A DNA stretch of 64,000 nucleotides from Certhia americana (GCA_018697195.1 CM031858.1:127977133-128041132), one strand, 5' to 3'. Shown: positions 39,950-52,276, numbered from the stretch's first letter. Translations and numbers: made by a program. The notes: generated by a model not told the origin, from the sequence alone.

Positions 39950-40190
39950 GAAGCACTGGAGGTTCCCCTGAACATCAGGAAACACTTTTAAACTGAGAGA
40001 GTCGCCAAGTACTGACACAGGCTTTCCTGTGGTTGTGGAATCTTCATCCTTGGAGATACACAAAACCCATTCGAATACAGTGCTGGCAACTGTTTTAAGG
40101 TGACCCTGCTTGAGTGGGGGTTTGGACCAGATGAACTCCAGAAAACCCTTCCATCCTCAGTTATCCTGTGACTGTGATTCTGCAATCCTG
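39950..40190 (+). mobile_element. CR1 LINE 3' fragment, plus strand
   Basis: The stretch reads in CR1 sense orientation: GGAGGTTCCCCTGAACATCA, GGAAACACTTTTAAACTGAG, GTTGTGGAATCTTCATCC, TTGGAGATACACAAAACCC, GGACCAGATGAACTCCAG, then the 3' end TGTGACTGTGATTCTGCAAT. It faces the fragment at 39781-39895, so the two are opposed copies with their 5' ends towards each other. Confidence 0.92.
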
Positions 40191-40778
40191 GGTGAAAAAT
40201 ACTAGAAAGCAGCTTTGTAGACTGGAGGTTTGGGTATCTCTCTGCTTTACCAGAAGATGAGCCCACTTGACCTCCACAGAGCTGTTTCAAAGAAAATTTT
40301 TCTGTTTCTATCACAAAACCTTCAAAGAATATGCCAAAATATTTCCATTAGTTTTCTACTCTTTTATTGAGGAATGACAGCAATTAAAACTGGAGAATAA
40401 TTATTGTGTAAGTACCTGAGGTGAAAATTTAAGCAAAGAATTATAGAATTGTAGCACATAAAACAGACAAGACAGAGGCATCATATAAGTTTGAGAATTG
40501 ACCTTGGCATGCCTTTCACCTATGCCAACTAGCACACATTCCCAGATTATTCCTGGGCATAACAGAAAAACTGTCATGGGCAGGAGACCATTCCCAAAGG
40601 TAGTCCATGTGTAACCAACCTGCTGTGGAATGTACAGGAGTTCAAGAATACAGATAAGGTTTAGGATTCATTCACCTGGCAATGAGTTTTCCTTTTGGAG
40701 AAACTATGCAGAAATACAAATGGGGGACCACACACCCACCATGTTGGTGGTGTTACATGGGTTTTGCTCTGTCTCATC
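40191..40778. other. Unannotated sequence
   Basis: No feature is recognised between the CR1 fragment and the solo LTR's target-site duplication. Confidence 0.5.
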
Positions 40779-40784
40779 ATCAGA

Positions 40785-41421
40785 TGTTGTAGTCTAGAAT
40801 TCTGGGAAGTATTTCTCTGCATGTTTTAAGGGATCCAAACCCTCTGACAAATACTATTTTAACTATTTGTCCATGGAAAAGTCTTTCTAGGCTCGTGAAT
40901 GAAGCAGAACTTTCAAGAATGCGGATTAGATAGTAGCATAATATATAGTTTATCACATGGTGAGAATTTTCGATTTCTGGGTTTGCTAGAATGACAAGCA
41001 GATGAAGGCAAGATGGAGGATCCTCATGGTTTTTAGGCTTCTTCCTTCTTCTTCACCCACCCCATTTTCTGCAGTGTTGGGAACACAGAGCTATTGGTTA
41101 GAATTTGCTGCAGTATAGTATCATGTGAATTAAGAATTAATTAGTGATTGGAAGACAGAGAGAAATAATGTACGTTCTAAGTGATAATTGGATGAATAAT
41201 CTTTAAGAGAGCCTTCATTATGTGTTCAGCCCTTTTCCTTGTGCCTTTTTTCCTGTGCGCCAGACTGGTGTTAGGTCTGGTGTGCTGAAACTGCTGATAA
41301 CCAAAAAATAAACAATGTGGAAACCAAGAAAAGCTGAGAGTCCAGTTTGCTTTCTTCTTAACAAGGACTTCTGAAAAGCCTTCCTTCTCAGGGAGAGACA
41401 TGTGGAGTGGAAACCCCCACA
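40785..41421 (+). mobile_element. Solo LTR, copy 1 (ERVK-like, 6-bp target-site duplication)
   Basis: This 637-bp block begins TGTTGTAGTCTAGAATTC and ends CCCCCACA, the TG...CA ends of an LTR. It is flanked by ATCAGA (40779-40784) and ATCGGA (41422-41427), a 6-bp target-site duplication with one mismatch. A polyadenylation signal AATAAA lies at 41307-41312, about 110 bp before the 3' end. A collinear copy of nearly equal length lies at 49954-50591, roughly 85% identical by eye. A 6-bp duplication is typical of class II (ERVK/beta-like) integrases, while ERV1 and ERVL usually leave 4-5 bp, so I infer ERVK-like. No internal sequence is attached, consistent with recombination of a provirus to a solo LTR. 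The family name is not known to me. Confidence 0.88.
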
Positions 41422-41427
41422 ATCGGA

Positions 41428-43859
41428 CACCAGAGTGAGTTCAGAAAATACTCAAAAAGAAAAACCACCTAGAATAGAGACATGCATCCATCCATGTTGT
41501 CAGGTAGTTGCCTGTACAGACCAGTTTGAGCAAAATGGAAGTGATTTCTTTGTTCAGGGTTCTTCCTGACAAACATAAGCAACAACTTCTACACCAGTCA
41601 GTCTTTTTGCTGAGAATGTGCAGATTGCTTTGGACACAATATTTTACTTTCCCAAAGGGTGACATGATCTGATAACACCTCAGTCCTGTGCTGAGGTGGG
41701 ACATTTTCTAGGTCTTGTATTTCACAACTCCATTCTCCCTTGCCTATGCAAATTGTAATCTATCCCATCCCCTTCTTCCTTCTCCTCAGCTTTGCAGCCT
41801 TACCCCATGTCTTTGACCTGCTCTGGCATCTGTCAGATCCTTTGTAGAGCACTTTAATTAATTATAAGGGAAAAAAATATACAGCTTTCTAGTTTTGCTT
41901 TCTGCAGCTTTAGCATATGAAAGCATCTCACAGAGGGATCTGGCACATGTTAAGGTTGGTACGAAATAAGCAGCAGAACTGCATGTCTGGAAGGAAGGTG
42001 GGGAAAAAGAGAGAAGAAACAAAGATGCCCCTTCCAGCACAAATCTTGTTGCTGGTGTGTCTTGACTTTGTAACACAGTCTGAGAAAATTAATTGTGCTT
42101 TGCTGATGACTGTTCAAGTTGTTACTAGTGCACAGTCTGTTTCTGGTTTTTAAGTGAAGATGACCTTTGTATAGTGAAAATGCAAGAAGTGTATTTGTCT
42201 GCCACCATGCTCCCCAGAGAAAGTTGGTAGTTGTAATTTACCCTCAAAAGAGAATAAAAAATTTAATACATCTCTTCTTGATTCTGCTGGTTTGCTTTTT
42301 AGTTTTTTGGTTTGGTTTTGGGGTTTTTTTTCCCCTTGTTTGCTTTTACTTTACCTGGTTTACTTCATTCATTCAGAGCATGCATTCTGAAAAGTTCCAC
42401 AAAGTAGATAAACAGATTAAATCTCTCTCTTGATTGAAAAGTCTCAGTGGTTATTCATATTCATTTCCCTTCCTCATTCCCCCCTCTTTGACTTCGTATA
42501 CTCTCAGACATGGGGTTTAATTCAGGTGCTTTCTATTTTATGCTTTGGAATGCATTATTCATAGTAGTGCCTAGGTGACACTGTTATATGAGAATTAGTC
42601 ATCTCTATGCATTGGTTTGCCACTAATTTGTCTGACTCTCAGGCTGATTTAATAAAGTATCTAATTATCCAAGGAAAAATTCTTTGAAAACATATGAATG
42701 GATTTTTCAGTTCATTAAAACTCTACTATGATTTCTTAATAGGTATTTTTTTTCCGATAGGTAATTGCAACCTGTATATAAATAATGCAAATCTTTAGAG
42801 TTTGCTAAAACTTTTTCCTTCTGCTAGAAATGGCTGAATAGACCCCATGGATTTTGACAGGAGCTAATTTTGGTTTACTAAGACTCATCTTTTCCAACTG
42901 TCTTCAAAGTCAGTGGAGAGGTAGGCTTTAAGGACAAAAGTAGGAGGTTACCTTAGGTGGTCTGATCACCCACTACATTCAAAGTCTGTTATGTCTGCTC
43001 TTTCTTTGACAATGAGATCAGACGCTTAAGGGGGCTGACTCAGACATTTATCCTGCAGGGAAGTTTAACTAGAATCTCTTGCAATTTACTGGGTCTGGGC
43101 GAGTAGGTATCTTACATCTGAGGTGTCCTATATCATGTGTGGGTACATGATCTCGTATCTTGTACATGAAAAATCACTGGGCAAGTTCTAACACAGAGAG
43201 AAATGTCTGGGTCAGTACTTTTTGTCTTCACAGTGCCTCAATCCATTTCATTGTCATCTGCTGTGGCTGACAGGATAGTGAGACCTATAGCACTCCTTGA
43301 ATCATAAGAAAATTGATGGGGGAATTCACAAAGTTAAGAGCCTTACTTTGGAAGGTGATCTAACCCCAGACAGTTCTGTCACGCTAGGTACCGGAAAAAA
43401 GGCAACAGGTATGACAGTCTGAAAAGGTGATCTCATTGGCAACATACTACAAAAGTAAACAAATTTGAGGTCATGATCCCAAAAGGCACAGGTTGAGACA
43501 GCATGACATATTCAGATGTAAAATAATAATTGCTGGAGAAGAACAGTCCGAACAAGCCTCTAAGAGAACATTCTTTCCCAAAAAGGAGAAATAAGCTAAA
43601 GGGGTGAAAAAAACCCCTGCTGCTATTGATATGCAACACTGGACATCAGTTTTTGGATTAAAGGAAGCAAGGGCAAAACAAGATTCTGGTCTCAATCCTC
43701 TGTGTCTTGGCTTGTGAACCGAGAGCAACAATAAAGTCAGTAAGCAGGGCAAGAAAACATGCAGAAGTGTGGCATGGCAATCAATGAGCAGGGAGTAAGT
43801 ATTTTGAAATAGGAAGGCTGAATCGATGGTGTTCAGGGGAGACACAGAGCCTCACCCAA
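41428..43859. other. Unannotated sequence
   Basis: This follows the solo LTR. I find no primer binding site or gag-like frame after the LTR, and no other gene or repeat family. A T/G-rich stretch lies near 42290-42340. Confidence 0.55.
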
Positions 43860-44325
43860 GGGGAGGAGTGGGGCAAATCTTAAAGCAGTTGATCAATAAA
43901 GGGATAAACCACAGTCTCTTTCCAGGCAGATAGAAATGACTGTTTGCCAGGTTTATTCCTGAGGATGAAATGTGGAAAACAGAAATTTAAGGAAGCAAAA
44001 AACATTTGCTATCCAAATGGTGCAGAGGCGCCACCAGCTGTAAAGTGGGGCTCTGCCACCACTAGTGAATGGATGTGAGTGGCTTTTATACCTGTTTTAT
44101 CCAGAGATATGGAAGTGCAACCAGGTTCCACTTAGTGCCCTTGTCTGGAACATTGTCTTCCTACTCTCTCTTCTTCTCAGAGAAAAATAAAAAATCTATC
44201 TCTGTCTCTCTCTCTCACTCTCTCACTCTGTTAGAAAGCCCTATGAGCCATGTGCCACCAGTTGCTTGCCGAACACTTGCTGTCAGTAACTTTGCACAAG
44301 GACCAGAAATGGCAATATAGTAATT
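43860..44325 (+). mobile_element. Possible LTR-like block
   Basis: A TATA-like GCTTTTATACC (about 44081-44091) is followed about 80 bp later by AAAAATAAAAAATC (about 44164-44177) and a TCTCTCTCTC-rich stretch. This spacing resembles an LTR's U3-R-U5 layout. No TG...CA ends, target-site duplication or second copy were found, and I do not recognise the sequence. Chance is a real alternative. Confidence 0.25.
44198..44232. repeat. TC-rich microsatellite
   Basis: TCTCTG is followed by TCTCTCTCTCTCAC and two CTCTCTCAC-type units, making an imperfect (TC)n stretch of about 35 bp. Confidence 0.85.
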
Positions 44326-45527
44326 TTTATAATAGCAATCCCCTCTAAGGAGTTCATGGTAGCTGATCACTTAGTGTCAGTGATTCTAAGTCTGTCCAGC
44401 AGTCAAATGAGGGGGTGTCAGATTCTTGATCTTCCAGAAAACATTAAATATAGAAATTCAGATCAATGCTTTCATGTTATCTTGCACTTAAGAATAAGCA
44501 AAGTACATTACAAACCAGTCAGAATAAGACATTTGATATATTCATTCTTGGGACTCATTGAAATTCTTTTAAAATCCTGTAAAAATCTGGGAGTTTTTTG
44601 TTAGGAAGTATTATTTTTCATTCAGATCTATCTCTTTTTTTATTTTTACTGCTCAGCTGCTTGGAAATGAATCATGTTATTACTGAAAACTGAAAACAAG
44701 GTTTATCTCACTAGGGTATAATAAATCTTGGTTAAAATACAGATTTATTTTTTTAATGTAATGATTCTGTGTTTGAAAAATGTTAAGGTTGTGACAAAAA
44801 ACAACAAAATACAGGAAATTCAAAGTTAATTTTGAATTGTGTCCATAAAGCACCTCATTAAGCCCTCTCATTGTATCCTGTGTGGAATCATACAGTTTCC
44901 AGAGACAGCTGTAATTGTTCATAATAAAAGGGCATATTAAGGGCAGAATTAGTGGGTGTCCCTGATCCAGCAGTGAAATAATCCTAGTGTTCATATGCTC
45001 TGTAATCCATGAAAGGTGGTTCTATCAGGACTTAAAGCAACAAAACACTCTGCTCAGTGTAATCTGAAGGAAAAAAGGAAAAAAAAGCTCCAGTGAAATA
45101 AAAAATGCCTTGAGTTAGGTGTCAAGCAAGGCACATGGCAAATGGAGAGAGCCCCATAGCCTTCATCCAATCACAATTTTATAAAACTACGCATTGCTTT
45201 AGCATCAGAATTATTTGCATGTTTTTTGCTGAATGAGTCCCTTAATTAAAAATTACAGTTTATCAAAAATTATCTCCTGCAGCAAGATCTCAATCATCAC
45301 GCATTTCACTGATGCATAAGCAAGTAAGGAATGAAGTCCTCCAAGTTTTTCTGCAGGAGCACCAAAGGGTTGACAAGAATCACAATGCTTCCAGAGTTTG
45401 TAGGTTTGAAGGAAGCCCACTATATGCACTCTCAAGCCATTTCACTGGACTTTAAAGATCTCTTTGAAATTTTCAAAAATCACCAGGACAAGTCTTGTAG
45501 TTGTTTGGATTTTTCTGAAAAATCAGA
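44326..45527. other. Unannotated AT-rich sequence
   Basis: No gene or repeat family is recognised. Frames are 104 codons or fewer and have AT-driven composition. Confidence 0.5.
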
Positions 45528-45549
45528 TTTTTTTTTTTTTTTTTTTTTT
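45528..45549. repeat. Run of 22 T followed by a G run
   Basis: Twenty-two T are followed by GGAGGGGGGG. It is a low-complexity tract without an attached recognised element. Confidence 0.95.
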
Positions 45550-45646
45550 GGAGGGGGGGCAAAGAAAATAGAAAAATTTGAAACATGAATGTTCTACAAT
45601 TTTCTACCACACACTATGTCTCAAATACATATAATTTGGTGTGGGG

Positions 45647-45689
45647 TTTTTTTTTTTTTTTTTTTTGTTTTGTTTTGTTTTTTTTTTTG
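45647..45689. repeat. T-rich tract with GTTTT units
   Basis: Twenty T are followed by three GTTTT-type units and another T run. On the minus strand this would read as an A-rich tail. A segment using it as its 3' end would lie at higher coordinates, on the side of the GC-richer block that follows. Confidence 0.92.
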
Positions 45690-45884
45690 TCCTTTAAGAG
45701 TTAAACTGGGGGAAAAAAGCACCCAGGTTTTTCTCTTTTTATGAAACACATGCAAATGTGTAAAAACACATGCTGCGTAGCTCTTCTGATGTTCCTGCGA
45801 GTGGAGTCCAGTGTGCCAGCTTAGCAGAGAGGTACTTTTTTTTTTTATTATGAAAAAGGGCAGCCTCACTTACCTTGCCATGTG

Positions 45885-46440
45885 CACTATGTGGGGAGCC
45901 TAAAGCTCAAAAAGGGTGCAGGGATCTCAGCAGCAAACAGATGGGTGATGCTCCTGAGTCCTGCTGATGGGCAAAGTGTCGAGCGTGGGCTGATGCTCGC
46001 TGTGGGGAAAGAATGTGGGGTCATGGAGCAAAATCACAACCACAGCAGGGAAGCTCAAGAGGAGCTGTTCTGCATTATGGAAATGCAGTGACTTACTGGT
46101 CTGAGCCTGAGCAGAAAACCAGCCTCCAAATGCTGAGCTGGAGCCAAAGCCTTTCTGGCAGTCCATCCCATGAGGGCAAGGCTGCTGGGACACCATCTCA
46201 GCTGCCAGGGAAGAGAAATCATTGGAGGCATGTGCTGGCCTGGCAGAAACCCCAGGAGAGAAAGCAGTATCAAGGGAAAGAACAGGTTATGCTATTGGCA
46301 TAGAGGAACTAACTGAATGGCTTCAGGAGGACACAGGCAGGACCTCTGTGGGAGAAGGAATCCCCTGTTTCACCCCTACAGCATGGGATAGAACAGACAG
46401 GGTGTAATCAAGCCACACTAAATGCTCTTAGAGACCAAGG
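45885..46440. other. Relatively GC-rich block of unknown nature
   Basis: In contrast to the AT-rich surroundings this 550-bp block is visibly GC-richer, with many CAG/CTG-containing words such as GGCAGGACCTCTGTGGG. It supports overlapping frames of 60-96 codons on both strands, as GC-rich noncoding DNA does. It is bracketed by a T-rich tract (45647-45689) and an A-rich tract (46493-46545). I recognise neither a protein family nor an LTR family. Possibilities are a diverged LTR or retroelement piece, a noncoding-RNA exon, or a regulatory element. Confidence 0.4.
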
Positions 46441-46492
46441 AACTTCAAGCATAGTGGATTAGAGAGCTTTGAAATGGATGTCTGTTAAATTT

Positions 46493-46556
46493 AAAAAAAA
46501 AAAAAAAAACAAAAAACAACCTAAAAACAAACCCAAAAAACCCCAAACACACACAC
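46493..46556 (+). repeat. A-rich low-complexity tract
   Basis: A 17-A run is followed by CAAAAAACAACC-type units and a short (CA)n stretch. No flanking direct repeat was noticed that would make it a retroposon tail. Confidence 0.9.
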
Positions 46557-49448
46557 ATAATGAAAAATATTTTTATTGCATGGTCTCTGAAAACCTCAGC
46601 TCCTACCAATATCTTTGTAAAATCTGGGAACATGCAATATTCCAACTTCTACAAAAACTGTCTCTGGGTAGATCCTGCCTGCTTGAACATGGATTTAGAG
46701 ATGTTTATAAGACTCTCTATGGGGATTCAAACAATATGCTGAGCAACTGCACAATGATTATCAAAATCCTTTAAGCTGTCTCAAATCAGGAGCCCCAAAA
46801 TGGAAATATCAAAAATCATCAGTCACTTTGAAAATTTAGGTCATTTTTTTCCCTCTCTTTTCTCTTTCTCAGCTAGAGCTCTCTTTGATCTGTGGCCCTT
46901 TTACACTTTTTTTCTCCAGCTAACTGAGATTAAGCTGCAAGACAAAAGTCAAATCTGAATTACCTGTCACTCAGAATCAGCAGCTTCAGGGCTACAAAGT
47001 GTGCAAATATCCTTTGAATTGACTGTCACAAAGGCATTTTTAGGTGGATAGATCTATGTTTGTTACCTCAGTGTTCTCTCAAAGAATACCAACAAGGCAC
47101 AAGCTTTATTTTGGATCTAGGGTATCTAAAAACTAGCCTAACAGCAGACAAAAACTCCAGGTATTTCAATCCTGTTATCTCCTTAATTTTCATTTCAAGA
47201 AAATCATTGAAACACAGTTTCTGGGTACCTGTAAATAGTATGCCTTGGCCAGAATCAAAATCATTCTGCTTGCACTCAGAGCCTGCTGACACAACCTTTA
47301 TAAATTGATAAGTAGTAGCAGGCAAATTAACATGTTTGGTGCTAAGACCCTGCTTCAATTCAAAGTTCATTTGCCATGACCCTTAACATTTTTTTGAGAC
47401 ATGCTATGCCTCAATATCAAATCACTTTAGAATTACAGGCATAAAGCAAGATGTATGCGTGTTTAGGCACCTAGTAAAGAAAATGTGTTCACGTATTCAA
47501 GGGCTGCAGAGCTCTGAGAGTTACTAGGGCTTTCCTCCTTAGATTAAATATTTCCTTATTTTCCCTCAGAACTACTTTAGGTGTGATTATTTGGTCTTGC
47601 TAAGGCTTCACTGAGATCTGGAAGTTCAGCACACCCAGGGTACCCTATATCAATAACACGGCTGCAGAACAAGCCAGGACCAGGTGACTCCGGTCTTTGG
47701 ACAAGGTACATCCACAAACCCAAATTCTCCCCTTCCCTCCCCACAACAGGATATCAGTGTCTAAACTGCCTTTTGGGCTCCAATTTCTGGTGAATGCCAT
47801 TCCTCTGGAAAAAGCGGAAACTGTTCATTGCTGTCTGTCTTGACAAGTTCTTGACAATAACACTATTACTTCATCCTGCAGAAGTAAGAAAATGACAACT
47901 AAGCTGCTTTTTTCATATATCAGTGACAAAATATTGATTCTTTAGTAGGAAGCACTGAGCTAATTATAGCTATGTTTTATTTGTATTCAATTAATCCAAG
48001 ACTTAAAATTTTATTGTACTTAAAAGAATGTTCCATTGTGCCTTAGCAAAATTAGATAACTTAGACTGTAATCTAATTGAATAGAAAGGTACTAGAAAAG
48101 GTTTTGTAAGCATGAATGATTTGGAAGACTTTGAAGTGTATAAAAATGTCTTTGCCCTTTTAATGTGATCTCAAATCTTGTCATTGCTGTACTATATCTA
48201 TGACTATAAATGCATGCCTAGAGAAAGGAGTATGTTACTCACTTAAAATACTAGTAAAACAAAAATGTTCTAAATTTTTCAGGTATTATCATTGCTCCCT
48301 TACCTAAACTGCTATATAGAACTCTGTATTGCTCCTCAAAAGCAGTTGCATTTTGATGATGGATGAAACAAGCTATTCAAGTTCAGTGTGTTAAAGTGCT
48401 ACAACACCCTTTGGGAGAAGGTATTATATACATGTACCAGAAGTTCTATTTCAAGGCAGAAACTCTGTCAAATGTTAAACTGAGACTGAAGCTTTACAGC
48501 TGAGTTGTTAACCTCTGGAAACAGGAGTTTAAACTGAAAATGCTGAGCTAACTTTACCTCTGGGGGAGAAAATTGTAATAATGAAAAATTATGCAGCTTC
48601 CACCTCCTCTCTAGAGGAAAAACAAACATTTTAAGCTTTATTTTATACTTTTTATTTGCAGTTAATCTAGACAAGCTTGTTGGCAAAATAATATTTCCTG
48701 TGCTTAGTAAGTAGTATTTCAACCTTCTGAATCCCATTCAGCAGGAAAATCACAAGGGTAGGTTGCTTTCATCCTTGGTTTGTAAGTAGAAGTGAATTCT
48801 GCTCTCTGCCTTTTTGGTGCCTCCATCAGAAAATAAAACAAACATACAAGGTAAATGTGCCAGATACTCAGTGGGTCCCAATGTGTAAAATCACAGGAAC
48901 AAGCAAGCTTGTTGGAAATGGAGATGAAAGACGACAGAAAAAGTATTGTCACAGACAAACCATCTTTGGTTGTTATGTTTAAAAAAGGAAAAATAGAGAA
49001 AGTGCTCTTCAGTTGTGTGGAAGGTGGTAATAGAAAGCCAAAACATGTTCTCCTTTGGGCAGGCAGGGAGAAAGGAAAAGCTTCTTCTGCTCCTCTCTGA
49101 AGAAATCTTTGCAAACTCTTGGAGATAAATGTAGCAAAAAAGCCTTAAATGGCAGGATTGTATTTATTCATCAACAGTGTTTCTCATTGCATGTGATAAA
49201 TGCTTTATTTCTTCCCTAAATGTAGCTGCAGGCAGGGAAAGCTGTCATAGGGCTTCCTTTTCTAGCTGTGGGGAGAGAGGAAATACATCTCTTGGAGGTA
49301 GGGGTTGCAAGGTAAGAAGAAAATCCCAAAACAGGAATTTATAACTCAGGATCCCTAGCAGAATACCTGTTGATGCATTTTTATTTTTGGGATGCAGAGG
49401 TTTGAACTTGCCCAGATACTCATTTACCAGTGTTTACTTATCAAATAC
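46557..49448. other. Unannotated sequence
   Basis: No gene or repeat family is recognised in these 2.9 kb. Frames at 47068-47370 (minus, 100 codons) and 48719-49114 (minus, 131 codons) show no recognisable domain, and the second overlaps an 81-codon frame on the opposite strand. Confidence 0.5.
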
Positions 49449-49805
49449 AATCATATAATTGTAAAACATTTGGGTTAAAAGGACCCTAAAAATCACCTAG
49501 TTCCAACCTCCTTGACACTTTGCACTAGAACAGGTTGCTCAAAGACTCTTCCAACTCAGCCTTAAACTCTTCCAAGGATGAGGCATCCACAACTTCTCTG
49601 TGCCACATTACATTGCCTTACCACCCTCACAGTAAAGTTCTTCCTAATATTTAATCTAAGCCTCCTGTCTTTCAGTTTGAAGGCTTTCTCCTTTGTTTTG
49701 TTACAACATGCCCTTGCCAAAAATCCCCCTGCCTTTGTCATAGGCCCCTTTAGGTACTGCAAGGCTGCTACACAGTCTCCGCAGAGCCTTCTTTTCTCCA
49801 GGCTC
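49449..49805 (-). mobile_element. CR1 LINE fragment, minus strand
   Basis: The plus strand follows the reverse-complement CR1 3' region: AATCATATAATTGTAAAACA (eroded terminal repeat), AAATCACCTAGTTCCAACCT, GCACTAGAACAGGTTGCTCA, GATGAGGCATCCACAACTTC, CACCCTCACAGTAAAGTTCT, GGCCCCTTTAGGTACTGCAA and CAGAGCCTTCTTTTCTCCAG. Similarity stops abruptly after TCTCCAGGCT near 49805. The following 140 bp before the solo LTR are not recognised. Confidence 0.94.
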
Positions 49806-49953
49806 AGAAGGCAAGTTCCCTGGCAAAGGAAAGCATGCCCTTTCCACCAGTGTATGGCACCAAGCGGGCAGGAGAAGGCAAGTTCAACCTCAGAGGTTGG
49901 TTGGCATTTTCCATCACCAATCTTCAGGTATGGATGTCTCTAAGATGCCCGTA

Positions 49954-50591
49954 TGTTGGAATCCAGAATGCTGAGAAGTATTTCTCTGCATGTTTTAAGG
50001 GATCCAAACCCTCTGACAAACATTATTTTTAACCTTCATCCATGGAAAGGGCTTCCTAGGCTCTGGGATGAAGCAGAACTTTCAAGAATATAAATTAGAT
50101 AGTAGCATAATATGTAATTTATCACAGGGTGAGAATTTTAGATTTCTGGGTTTGTTAGCATGGTAAGTAGATGAAGACAAGATGGAGGAGCCTTGTCATT
50201 TTTAGGCTTCTTCCTCTTTCATCTACTCCATATTCTGCAGTGTTGGGGACACAGGACAATTGGTCAGGATTTGCTGCAGTATAGTATCATGTAAATAGAG
50301 GTTTAGTTAGTTAGTGGAAGACAAAGAGAAATAATGTACATTCTTAGTGATGATTGGGCAAATTATCTTTAAGAGAGCCTTGAATCTGTGTGTTTGGGGC
50401 TTTTTGGTGCCTTTTCTCCTGTGTGCCAGGCTGATGTAAAGCCTGGTGTGCAGACACTGCTGATAAGAAAATAATAAACAACCTGGAGAATGAGAAAAAC
50501 CAAGAGTCCAGTTTGCCGCCTTCTTATCAAGGACTTTTTAAAAGCCCTCCCCTATCAGGGAGAAACATGGGGGCGTGGCAGAACTCCCACA
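49954..50591 (+). mobile_element. Solo LTR, copy 2 (same family as 40785-41421)
   Basis: This 638-bp block begins TGTTGGAATCCAGAATGC and ends CTCCCACA. The flanks CCCGTA (49948-49953) and CCCATA (50592-50597) form a 6-bp target-site duplication with one mismatch. The polyadenylation signal AATAAA is at 50473-50478. It is collinear with the copy 9.17 kb upstream, in the same orientation. Although that spacing resembles a whole provirus, each LTR has its own target-site duplication. The DNA between contains a CR1 fragment and no retroviral frames, so these are two separate insertions. Confidence 0.9.
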
Positions 50592-50597
50592 CCCATA

Positions 50598-51995
50598 CTC
50601 GTGCACGGAAGTTGTGGAAGGAAATTGTTGTCTGCAAACTTGTAGCGCCTTGAGAGGCTCCAGCAAATAAGATCAGGCAGAGCTGGCCCCTGGAACAACG
50701 GGACCTTGGAACAATACATTGTCTGCATTTTCTCATCTGCACCTCTATTGCTTACTTGAATTTTATTTTCTCCTGGCCTCCAAGACTCTGAAAATTGCAG
50801 GAATAGAGGTTATGCTCTGATCCCTGAAAAAACTGTGGCACCAATCTACCAAACACCAGTCCTTTGAAATGTTAGTTAGAACTCAGTATCATTGTATTTC
50901 ACGCAGTTTTTGCCATTTTTCTGTTCCCACAATCAAGGGTACACTTAACACCAAATGCCAAACTAAGGTTATCTTTCCACTGATTAGGAGGTGTATTGGA
51001 CCCCATTGCTGTTATTAAACTGTTTCATAAACCAGTTTGATCTACAGAATTCATGGGTATTCTTATCCTTTCACAACAAGGAGCCAAAAGGACAAAAAAC
51101 CTAATGACCTTTCAAAATCTCAGATAAAAGGTTTTAATAGATTTTTGCAAATATTTTATTCTTGTACCATATTGCATCAATAAAAACTGTTTTTCAAATT
51201 GTCCATAATTATATTTGAAAGAAGGCATTATAATGTACAACATTATGTTGACTTAAACAAATTACTCATTTATAACCCCTAACTTCAGTCACTGGCTGCC
51301 ATGGTACAATTGTGTTATCATGTAACAATTCTTCAAAACACTGATAATCTCAGATAAATGCTCTCAATTTTGATGTAATGGTTTAATTAATTCTTGTCCT
51401 TCTAGAATACAATATTTCTGGGTCATTTCCAGATTACACAAAATAGTTGATTTACTCTTACACTTGACTGCTTCAAGGAACCAGCAAACAGCCTCTAGTC
51501 TCCTTTCTGTTCTTTCCATATTTCTCCCTGACAAGTAAATCCTGTTTTTAAAAAGGTAAAGTGTTATTCTTTTTTGTTTTGCTGGTTTTGAACACATCAA
51601 AACTACAAAGATTCATGAGGGTTGTTAATTCTGAATATCTACTTTGTTTGGGTTGGGTTGTTCTTTTAGTAAAGAATTGTATACAGCAGAACAATTCATA
51701 ATGTGCACTCCAGTAATTATGTTTCTACCCACATGACATAGGTAAGCACAAAAGGGATTGCTTCAGCACCCTGTGCTCTCACCCTCTGTGGAGCTTTCTT
51801 TCTGCTAAGGCTCATTTATCATACATAAATACACGTGTAGGAAACAGAGAGCATGACAATATACTATTAAGTGTTTTACACTTTTGATTCTGGTATTTAA
51901 TCATACCTACAAGTGGTGACAGTACAAGTGTTTAGGTGATGTTACAGGATTTCCAATAAATTCTGTATATTCCACTATGTTTACTATTATAAAAA
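50598..51995. other. Unannotated sequence
   Basis: No gene or repeat family is recognised between the solo LTR and the AAAG microsatellite. Confidence 0.5.
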
Positions 51996-52002
51996 TAAAA
52001 TA

Positions 52003-52276
<274 letters not shown>

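Noticed and set aside
40441..40475. GAATTATAGAATTGTAG as a further CR1 3' end
   Set aside because: Only the first dozen bases resemble the CR1 terminal repeat and the following sequence does not continue in any CR1 region.
46013..46303. Plus-strand frame of 96 codons in the GC-richer block
   Set aside because: Frames of similar length overlap it on the other strand and in other phases, typical of GC-richer noncoding DNA. No family is recognised.
48719..49114. Minus-strand frame of 131 codons
   Set aside because: No recognisable domain or splice context, and an 81-codon frame overlaps it on the opposite strand.
40785..50591. A full-length provirus bounded by the two similar LTRs
   Set aside because: Each LTR has its own target-site duplication, the outer flanks do not match each other, and the interior holds a CR1 fragment and no retroviral frames.
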